Source: COE1 sp964445375
Lineage (GTDB): Bacteria; Bacillota; Clostridia; Lachnospirales; Lachnospiraceae
Length of the DNA: 64,000 nucleotides
Direction of reading: 5' to 3'
Assembly: GCA_964445375.1 (NCBI GenBank)
Contig: CAYUKO010000001.1
Span: 1-64,000 of the forward strand
Under the pieces are notes generated by a model. The model saw nothing but the letters and a program-made list of their open reading frames with translations, was not told the origin of the DNA and made no database searches. Below are positions 1-6,872 of this stretch, piece after piece (the first letter of the stretch is position 1; each line of letters opens with the position of its first letter). Position numbers and translations under genes: made by a program.

Positions 1-1216
1 ATATATAACTTTTAAAAAAATAGTCTAAAATATTTAAAGAATCTACACCACAATTAATCAATTGTTCCCTAATTGCTTTTCTATAATTTTGACTCGCTAT
101 AACAATACTTGCAGCTCCATATTGTCGTAACGCTTTTTTTATGTCTAAAACCTCTTTATCAGCATAGCATTTCCCTTGCTTACTTTTATCATTATCAACA
201 AAACAAACTACTTTGTAATTACTATCAATCAGTTTATCACATAGTTCACGTGTAATATCACTAAAACCAAATATAATAATGCCCTTTTTATTATTTAATT
301 TTTTAACAAAAAAGTCCCAATCTCTCTCTCTTGTTATTTTCTCAGCTTTTGTTCTCCACTTTATATATTCTTCTTGTGTTAAAATTTTTTTTGCTAATTC
401 CCACCATTTATCTGCATACACAGCTCTCACATTGGTCCATGGTTTTGTATCAGCACCTGCAAAATGAATAATTGCAGGATTATTCTTTGCATCGTTCATT
501 TCTTCATCTGAATAAATAATATTATCTAAATGTTCAAAAGGTGTTCCATTAATCCACCTATTCAACATACAATATCTTAATGGTAAAAATTTGATTTTAC
601 CATAGCAACACATATTTATTACATCTTGATCCTCACTAGGATATCCCTTATGCATATGTTCAAGAAATTGATGCATAAGATTGTCTTCACGTATTTTTTT
701 CAAATTAAAAATTAAATCTCCGGAAAAAATATAATTATCAAAAGATAAAAATTTCCATTTACTAATTACTTCTCTATTCTCCTTCGTATCTTGATGTTTC
801 ATAATTGCTTTTACACCAGCAACATAATAATTTTCAATTTCTATATCAAACATTTCTGACAAGTCATCAAATACTAATATATCCCCATCATGATACATGC
901 ATTTATCATCTTTAATTACATCTGCTAAAACTAATCTATAATAAGCACTAGAAGCTAAGTGTCTAGTTGTGATTTTTTGATTATCTAATACACCCGAATT
1001 AATATAATGTATTTCATAACTAAAATCACTTTGCAAAGATTTAATTCTTTCTAAATATTCAAAGCTTTCTTTTCTAAAATTTTGTGAGACAACAATATGG
1101 AATGTGTAATTTGTCTCTTTCTTTTTACTCATAAGCATTGATAAAATAGCAATACTAGTCTGCACAATAAAATTCTCATCTGGCGTAAACACCACTGAAA
1201 TATTTGTCTTAATCAT
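1..1216 (-). CDS. GT8-like glycosyltransferase with C-terminal Rossmann domain (3' end cut by window)
   Basis: The frame opens with ATG at 1216 and stays open to position 1, so the C-terminus lies outside the window; 405 codons are visible. The N-terminus (VVFTPDEN near residue 8) and a DGD metal motif at residues 110-112, followed by ILVFDDL, match the GT8 family, which transfers glucose or galactose from UDP-sugars. An HFAG...KPW motif at residues 251-260 is the usual GT8 C-terminal signature. Residues about 315-400 form a second small Rossmann-like domain (GIIIFGFSD, FVDNDKSKQG, IVIASQNY) that also occurs in the genes at 3301 and 4431. The start lies 4 bases after the stop of the NeuA-like gene, with AAGGA 11 bases upstream. 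It probably adds a hexose to the nonulosonate-bearing glycan. GT8 membership is well supported; acceptor and donor are unknown. Confidence 0.8.
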   Translation of the reverse strand, partial: MIKTNISVVFTPDENFIVQTSIAILSMLMSKKKETNYTFHIVVSQNFRKESFEYLERIKSLQSDFSYEIHYINSGVLDNQKITTRHLASSAYYRLVLADVIKDDKCMYHDGDILVFDDLSEMFDIEIENYYVAGVKAIMKHQDTKENREVISKWKFLSFDNYIFSGDLIFNLKKIREDNLMHQFLEHMHKGYPSEDQDVINMCCYGKIKFLPLRYCMLNRWINGTPFEHLDNIIYSDEEMNDAKNNPAIIHFAGADTKPWTNVRAVYADKWWELAKKILTQEEYIKWRTKAEKITRERDWDFFVKKLNNKKGIIIFGFSDITRELCDKLIDSNYKVVCFVDNDKSKQGKCYADKEVLDIKKALRQYGAASIVIASQNYRKAIREQLINCGVDSLNILDYFFKSYI

Positions 1217-1220
1217 TTAA

Positions 1221-2393
1221 TCACTTTTCCTTCAAGAATAAATCCATACTGAATATTATTTCTTCAATAATCTCTCTCACAGCACCTTTTCCACCACCAA
1301 GCTTAGCTATATAATCCGCACATTCTTTTACCTTAATATTAGCATCACTCACTGTACACCCTAATCCTACATACTCAATAGCTTCCAAATCGTTTATATC
1401 ATCACCCACATACGCTACATTTTGAGGTTCTATATGATACTTTTTACACAAATATTTTATTATTGCTACTTTATCTTGAACTCCTTGATGCAATTCATCA
1501 ATTTTCAATTTCTCGGCTCGCTTGGTATTCAAGTTCCTATCTTCCCCAGTAATAATTCCAGTAATAATACCCTTTTCACGCAATAGCTTAAATCCCATTC
1601 CATCCTTTGTATTAAACTTCTTCAATTCATCACCATTTTCAGAATAATACATTCCGCCATCTGTAAGGCATCCATCACAATCTGTTAAAAACATTTTAAT
1701 TTCAGGAATTTTGAAATCAGATTTTCTCGTTCTATTTTCCAATTGCTTTTCTATAATCTCCCAATCACTAGGCTCATCAATTTCATAGTATGTTGATTCG
1801 TCCATTTCACAAACACGTATATTCCCTGAAACCCTATTTCCAGATTCTAATAATGCTTCCTTACTCGTTATATAGAACGCTCCATTTTCAACCAAATAGC
1901 CATCAAATTCTTGTCTCCTCGGTCTATGAAACACGTCATAATTGGTAGAATAAGCATATCCCTGTTCGTTAATAGCCCAATGAAATCTTTTCTGTCTCAC
2001 TACCGATAATACACTATCTGTTCCTTTTTCTTCCAGTATCTCAAAACCTCTTTCAATATCTGATTCCATCAACAGTGGAGAAGTAGCTTGTACCAACACG
2101 ATATTATCAAAGTCATACGTCTGGGCAAATTCTAACATTACTGATTCTGTGGATGCCGTATCTGTTGCAGTATCAACACCTCTTCCTATAACATTCACTT
2201 TTGATAATCCAAAGCTTTCAACTGTATTTTTAATAAGCTCACTATCTGTTGCAATATATACTTTATCAATGTATTTACAATCGTTTGCAGCTTTTGCCGT
2301 CCAATATACTAAAGGTTTTCCTGCAATCTCTTTTATATTTTTTAGCGGTATTGATTTACTTCCTCCACGCACCGGAATAAACGCTACATTCAT
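1221..2393 (-). CDS. neuA: CMP-nonulosonate synthetase fused to KdsC-type HAD phosphatase
   Basis: This 390-residue protein has two domains. Residues 1-225 are a CMP-sialate synthetase: IPVRGGSKSIPLKN at the nucleotide-binding start, LVQATSPLL near residue 100 and HRPRRQ near 155. Residues 230-390 are a KdsC-like HAD phosphatase: DCDGCLTDG, ITGIITGED and GDDINDLEA carry the Asp nucleophile, the Thr and the metal-binding Asp pair. The predicted role is to remove the 9-phosphate from a nonulosonic acid phosphate and activate the free acid with CTP. The ribosome site AGAGGG lies 7 bases before ATG, and the NeuB-like gene ends 11 bases upstream. Similar synthetase-phosphatase fusions are known in sialic acid and KDN-type pathways. 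The exact acid (Neu5Ac, KDN, Leg, Pse) cannot be told; no GlcNAc epimerase or Leg/Pse-specific gene is present here. Confidence 0.88.
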   Translation of the reverse strand: MNVAFIPVRGGSKSIPLKNIKEIAGKPLVYWTAKAANDCKYIDKVYIATDSELIKNTVESFGLSKVNVIGRGVDTATDTASTESVMLEFAQTYDFDNIVLVQATSPLLMESDIERGFEILEEKGTDSVLSVVRQKRFHWAINEQGYAYSTNYDVFHRPRRQEFDGYLVENGAFYITSKEALLESGNRVSGNIRVCEMDESTYYEIDEPSDWEIIEKQLENRTRKSDFKIPEIKMFLTDCDGCLTDGGMYYSENGDELKKFNTKDGMGFKLLREKGIITGIITGEDRNLNTKRAEKLKIDELHQGVQDKVAIIKYLCKKYHIEPQNVAYVGDDINDLEAIEYVGLGCTVSDANIKVKECADYIAKLGGGKGAVREIIEEIIFSMDLFLKEK

Positions 2394-2404
2394 CTTTTTT
2401 CCCT

Positions 2405-3277
2405 CTAATGTTTTCTATATTTCAGCTTTTCTCTTTGAACTTCCTCTATATCAAGAATTTCTTTATCTTTATAATGTAGAGCAGCATAGGCTGCCATTAA
2501 ATCTCGTTTCAGCTTTCTAACACCTTCTGGCTCTAAAGACGCTGCATGATCTGTTCCTTTCCAAGTTCTATCAAGGGTATAATGACGTTCAATGACAGAT
2601 GCTCCTAACGTATACGCCGCAATATCTATAGCAATTCCTAAATGATGTCCTGAAAATCCTATTCTTTTAACTCTGCTTTCATACAAGTCATAAATTCTTC
2701 TTATCTCTAATAAACATACATCCTCAAAAGGAACTGGATAACCAGAAGTACATACATAGATAACCAGGTCTTGATTACGTTTCTTCTTCTCAAAGAGACT
2801 AACCACTTGCTCTTGTTCTTCATGTGTAGTCATACCAAATGAGATATGTATCTCTCCCTCATAGTTATCACATAACCATTCCAGCATCTCATAATGATTG
2901 TTGCATGCTGATGGAATCTTTATAAATTCAGGATGCAAACTTGCAATTTCCTTTGCTGATGTAAGATCCCACACTGAAGTACTATAAATGATATTCATTT
3001 CTTCACAATATTCTTTTAGTTCTCTATGCTGGTCTACCGTAAACTCTAAAAATTCTCTATGCTCTCCATAGGTATTTCCGTATGAATTTGCCGGATTAGG
3101 ATGTGGTGCATTATACTGTTCTGGCGTGAGCAATTCTTTATTACATCTTTTTTGAAACTTAACAGCATCTGCTTCACAATAGATTGCAGCTGTTCTAATA
3201 AGCTTCTTTGCAATTTCCATATTTCCTTTATGATTACAGCCAATTTCTGCAATTACCATTGGTTTTAAATATTCCAT
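2405..3277 (-). CDS. neuB: NeuB-family nonulosonic acid (phosphate) synthase lacking SAF domain
   Basis: NeuB enzymes condense phosphoenolpyruvate with an N-acylmannosamine, mannose or a 6-phosphate to make a nine-carbon sugar acid. The 290-residue protein carries the TIM-barrel motifs IAEIGCNHKGN, DAVKFQKR, STSVWD, KIPSACNN, GFSGHH, and ERHYTLD with the metal-binding His, then TDHAASLEP. It stops about 20 residues after the barrel, so the C-terminal SAF (antifreeze-like) domain of usual NeuB proteins is absent. I chose ATG at 3277 because AGAGG stands 6 bases upstream; an in-frame ATG at 3301 overlaps the previous stop but has no good ribosome site. The phosphatase on the next gene suggests the product may be a 9-phosphate. 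The family call is firm; the substrate is not. Confidence 0.88.
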   Translation of the reverse strand: MEYLKPMVIAEIGCNHKGNMEIAKKLIRTAAIYCEADAVKFQKRCNKELLTPEQYNAPHPNPANSYGNTYGEHREFLEFTVDQHRELKEYCEEMNIIYSTSVWDLTSAKEIASLHPEFIKIPSACNNHYEMLEWLCDNYEGEIHISFGMTTHEEQEQVVSLFEKKKRNQDLVIYVCTSGYPVPFEDVCLLEIRRIYDLYESRVKRIGFSGHHLGIAIDIAAYTLGASVIERHYTLDRTWKGTDHAASLEPEGVRKLKRDLMAAYAALHYKDKEILDIEEVQREKLKYRKH

Positions 3278-3300
3278 ATCATACCTCTTTTTTCTTGTCA

Positions 3301-4404
3301 TTAAAATAAACTGTCAAAATCTACACGCTCAAATACTTCTAATTTACCACCACGAGTTGCATTATATATTTTTATGTCATGCTCTTTTGCATATTTTTGA
3401 ACACATAAATATCCTTTTGTAATCAAATCAACTGCATATAATCCTTGATTGACCTGATTCATTAATTCCATATGATTATTAATACACTTATCTTCTTCTA
3501 CTGTTCCATCTTCATGAACAACTTTTCTAAACGAGAAGTCGACACCTATAAAATATATTTCTTTTATTCCCATGTATACAGCAACTTGCAACATAGAGTA
3601 CAAAGTAGTTCCTGCACTATAAATACATTCACAAATATTATCCGAAAACTCTACCTCCATAATACTTCTCTTTGGATTTAAATAAAATAAATTATCATAT
3701 TCAAATCCATACTTCTCTTTTAGATCACTTCTTATTGTTGTAAACGCATACTTACAATCCTTCAATAACACTTCCAGTTCTTCTCTTGTTTTAATATGTT
3801 CATTAATGAATATGTTATCTTCGCAAAAAAAACAAGTTGGCCGCCACTTAGTAACATCAAACAATTCACAAATCCCATTACAAGCCATCGTCACATCTTC
3901 CATCATCTTTTCTAGATCTGCAATATTCAAGCTTGGACCATTTCCTATAACAAAGCAACGTTTCCCTTTATAAATATCCTTTAATATATGATTCCTTTTT
4001 ATCGACTCCACTCCATCATTGATATCAAAAACCATATCGTCTACAACACTAACTTTATCTCCCAAAATCAAAATGCATTCTTTTTCAATACCACTAAGCA
4101 ATATTTTTTGCTTTATTTCTTTTATTGCATTTTTATGCGGTAAACATGATAATGAAATAACCACAAAAATATTCTTTTTCTCTATTTCTTCAAATGGATA
4201 TATAATTTTATCACACATCGCCGTATGTTGTTTCTTCTTATCATTATCTATATATCCTTTCCAATTAATTTCATATTTATTAAAAAATCTTCCTAATACA
4301 TGTCCATACGTTCCAGCTCCCCAAATATAGACATTTTTTTCTTTGCAAACCACACGCATGTATTTTAATATATCTTGTACATTATTACTTTTCAAATTAC
4401 TCAT
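3301..4404 (-). CDS. DUF115/GT42-like protein, candidate nonulosonate transferase
   Basis: This 367-residue protein has a small N-terminal Rossmann domain (VYIWGAGTYGHVLG at about 25-40, then GYIDNDKKKQ). The C-terminal domain starts with CFVIGNGPSLNIADL near residue 150 and continues with MACNGI, SAGTTLYSMLQVAVYMG, IYFIGVDFSF and NNHMEL. The GNGPSL opening, the S-G-x-x-x...G-x-K-E-I-Y-x-x-G-x-D-F stretch and a later His resemble both DUF115 (Maf/MptE-like) proteins and the GT42 sialyltransferases of the Cst type. Maf proteins attach nonulosonic acids to flagellin and GT42 enzymes transfer sialic acid from CMP. Lying directly upstream of the synthase and CMP-activating genes, it is the best candidate for the transferase. 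It overlaps the NeuB frame only if the longer NeuB start is used. Function is inferred. Confidence 0.6.
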   Translation of the reverse strand: MSNLKSNNVQDILKYMRVVCKEKNVYIWGAGTYGHVLGRFFNKYEINWKGYIDNDKKKQHTAMCDKIIYPFEEIEKKNIFVVISLSCLPHKNAIKEIKQKILLSGIEKECILILGDKVSVVDDMVFDINDGVESIKRNHILKDIYKGKRCFVIGNGPSLNIADLEKMMEDVTMACNGICELFDVTKWRPTCFFCEDNIFINEHIKTREELEVLLKDCKYAFTTIRSDLKEKYGFEYDNLFYLNPKRSIMEVEFSDNICECIYSAGTTLYSMLQVAVYMGIKEIYFIGVDFSFRKVVHEDGTVEEDKCINNHMELMNQVNQGLYAVDLITKGYLCVQKYAKEHDIKIYNATRGGKLEVFERVDFDSLF

Positions 4405-4430
4405 CTTTAATGCCCCACAAAACTAATTTT

Positions 4431-5963
4431 TTATAATAACAAACATCTCTGTTTATATCCTTTATAATCAAAATAAAAACAATTCTGTTCATCATCTATC
4501 CATAATATCAAATTGCTATTATATATTCTTTCTACATTCTTCAAGTCACTCAGCTGTTCTTCAATCTCTTTGCTATAATACTTACTTGCAATAATTACTG
4601 AAAACTCTTTCTCATTATCACACACTTGTTGCAACGAACTTGTTTTTAGGCCTTCCTTTATTTCTCCTTTCTTTTTAGGATCATTATCGATAAAACCTCT
4701 TATCCTATCTGATCCCATTTTTTCTTTATACACAATATATCTTTCAATTGCTCTAATTCCTCTTGGCATCATATATATATTCCCTGAAATTTTGAAACGC
4801 TTTACAATTTGTCTATTTAATAAATCAATCCTTTCATCTAAAATAGGAATCAATAATTTCTTTTCTTTATCAATATTCCGATTATTTTCAACTAAAATAT
4901 TAAGATTACAATCTTGGTTTATCTCCTCTAATAAACACATATTTCTATTTATTTCATTATATCTTTGTTTATCATCTATTTCAGAAATGAAAAATCTTCC
5001 CATATGTAATCTGCTACAACCATATGTCCTCATAAGATAAATAACACTTCTACAAAAAACTGCATCAAGTTCAACATTCTTCTTCATATAAATTACAATA
5101 TCATAATCATTCTTCATTTCATCCGTTTCCGCAATTGTCACATAAGAATAATTTTGTTTTTTTATACTCTCAATTTCTCTTTTGCATGTTTCAAAATCTT
5201 CTACTATGAATAAACATTTCTCTTTTTCTTCTGATATATAACACTTTTTAATACTTTGATTTGATATTGCCTCATAATAAAACGCTAATGCTTCCTCATA
5301 TATATTTTTACTCTGTGGAAAATATTTCATCCAAAAATTTCTTAACGGAACATCATATACTTTCTGATTCCAATAAACAGGATGAGAAATATGAAATGCA
5401 ATTGGATTAATCAACTCTTTAATCGTAACTCCTTTAATTTTACACTTAGTCAACAAACACAAATCCCATACTGACTGAACAAAAAATTGGTCATCAAAAA
5501 AATCTTTTGCAATTTTTTTGTCTACAAAAAACATATCAATTCCATCAATATGAATTTTCCAATTCATATTTTCTATATCTTTATAATCATTAATTTCATA
5601 TCGATGCGTATATAACAAACTATTTTCTGTTTCATCACATATATATTGATATAATTCCTCATCTATACAAGGCATTACAATATCTGAATTACTAAATCCG
5701 CATATTTGTTCTGTCTTCTCAGCAATTACTGAAAGTATATCATGTATATATGGTAATGATTTCTCCGCGATTTCCTTTGCATCACGTATAACTTCTACAA
5801 ATTCTATATTAACCTGATTAAACAAGGGTTTTAGCATGTCAATTTCTTCCTTGGTATTGCAAGAAACTACTCTAAAACCATTCTTTAACCACGAATTTAT
5901 TGCATAAATTTGCTTTTCAACATTTCTAGGTGAAACTGATGTTCCAATAACTATTTTATTCAT
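4431..5963 (-). CDS. Uncharacterised GT-like protein with C-terminal Rossmann domain
   Basis: I do not recognise a named family over most of this 510-residue protein. The start (KIVIGTSVSPRN, then SWLKNGFRVVSCN and FSNSDIVMP near residue 95) looks like a GT-A nucleotide-sugar fold in which residues around NSDI would stand in for the DxD motif. The middle is rich in Lys, Asn, Ile and Tyr and has no clear motif. The end (about 400-500) has IRGFIDNDPKKKG and VIIASKYYSKEIEEQL, the same Rossmann-like module seen in the genes at 1 and 3301. I used ATG at 5963 because GGGAG lies 8 bases upstream; a TTG at 5978 would include that ribosome site in the coding frame. Its position between LicD and the nonulosonate genes suggests a transferase for the same glycan. 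Confidence 0.5.
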   Translation of the reverse strand: MNKIVIGTSVSPRNVEKQIYAINSWLKNGFRVVSCNTKEEIDMLKPLFNQVNIEFVEVIRDAKEIAEKSLPYIHDILSVIAEKTEQICGFSNSDIVMPCIDEELYQYICDETENSLLYTHRYEINDYKDIENMNWKIHIDGIDMFFVDKKIAKDFFDDQFFVQSVWDLCLLTKCKIKGVTIKELINPIAFHISHPVYWNQKVYDVPLRNFWMKYFPQSKNIYEEALAFYYEAISNQSIKKCYISEEKEKCLFIVEDFETCKREIESIKKQNYSYVTIAETDEMKNDYDIVIYMKKNVELDAVFCRSVIYLMRTYGCSRLHMGRFFISEIDDKQRYNEINRNMCLLEEINQDCNLNILVENNRNIDKEKKLLIPILDERIDLLNRQIVKRFKISGNIYMMPRGIRAIERYIVYKEKMGSDRIRGFIDNDPKKKGEIKEGLKTSSLQQVCDNEKEFSVIIASKYYSKEIEEQLSDLKNVERIYNSNLILWIDDEQNCFYFDYKGYKQRCLLL

Positions 5964-6033
5964 AATTATATCTCCCAATAATCACATATATCAAATAGTG
6001 AATTATTATATTTCATCCACAATTACTAAAACA

Positions 6034-6843
6034 CTATCTACATCTTATATCACTCACCGGATGTACTTTTCTCTTATCCGCCGGCGGAAGTTCCATGTAA
6101 TCTCCAAACTTAAAGCTTAGATAACTATCATAATCCTTAATCCCTTGGAACGTCACACCCTCAAATACCGTATCCTGGCTTGTCTCATACCAATTTCTAT
6201 AATAACCATATTCTTCATTCGGTGTCGGGAACATTAATATTCTTACCATTCGTGTCTTCTGATGATATGCTTTCTTAATCATCTTGTGGTAATGATGAAA
6301 GATTGTTTTCTCTGGAATTTTATCCAAAAGTGAATACCACTTTCTCATATACCACTTTTTATCCGCTACCTTGCCTACCTTTGACCACAAAAGCTTTCTA
6401 ACACAAAAGCATTCAAAGTTCTTTATACTTCTTAAGAAGTAGTTATTTGGTACACTGTCCAATGGAAATACATCAATAAATACCCCCTGCTCATACGGCA
6501 TATGCTCCTGATGTTCTCTAAGGAATAAAGTATCCTTCATTCGTAACTTTCCATATCCCCATCTGTACCCTGGTGTATTTCGATGATCCTGAAAATAAAA
6601 TCTGCTGGTATCTAATTCTGTTTCACACGCCTTACGAAACTTCTCATACTCTGGTCTTAACAACGCAATATCCGCATCATCATCCCAGGGAATAAATCCT
6701 CCATGGCGAACGGCTCCTAATAAGGTTCCTGCGATTATATTGTAGTGAATATTACACTTTTTGCAGATTCGGTCTGCTTCTTTTAATAATTCAAGTTCTG
6801 TTAATTGTAATTTTCTCAACGTTTCCTGATCAAGTTCTATCAC
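6034..6843 (-). CDS. licD: LicD-family phosphotransferase
   Basis: LicD proteins transfer phosphocholine or polyol phosphate from a CDP-activated donor to a sugar; the animal relatives fukutin and FKRP transfer ribitol phosphate from CDP-ribitol. The 269-residue protein has the family core: LLKEADRICKKCNI, then IAGTLLGAVRHGGFIPWDDDADIAL with the DDD metal site, and YGKLRMKDT and IDVFPLD further on. I place the start at GTG 6843 because AGAGG lies 6 bases before it; the TTG at 6861 has no ribosome site. Ten genes-worth of choline uptake or LicA/LicC-type genes are missing nearby, but a TagD-type cytidylyltransferase fusion sits three genes upstream. I therefore expect a polyol phosphate rather than choline as the group transferred. 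Confidence 0.85.
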   Translation of the reverse strand: MIELDQETLRKLQLTELELLKEADRICKKCNIHYNIIAGTLLGAVRHGGFIPWDDDADIALLRPEYEKFRKACETELDTSRFYFQDHRNTPGYRWGYGKLRMKDTLFLREHQEHMPYEQGVFIDVFPLDSVPNNYFLRSIKNFECFCVRKLLWSKVGKVADKKWYMRKWYSLLDKIPEKTIFHHYHKMIKKAYHQKTRMVRILMFPTPNEEYGYYRNWYETSQDTVFEGVTFQGIKDYDSYLSFKFGDYMELPPADKRKVHPVSDIRCR

Positions 6844-6872
6844 ATTTATCCTCTTTTCCAATACCAGACACT

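Noticed and set aside
5964..6033. Possible promoter between LicD and the gene at 4431
   Set aside because: A perfect TATAAT is present at 6006-6011 on the minus strand, but no acceptable -35 box stands 16-18 bases upstream (TGTTTT or GTGTTT). In such AT-rich sequence a lone -10 match is not enough.
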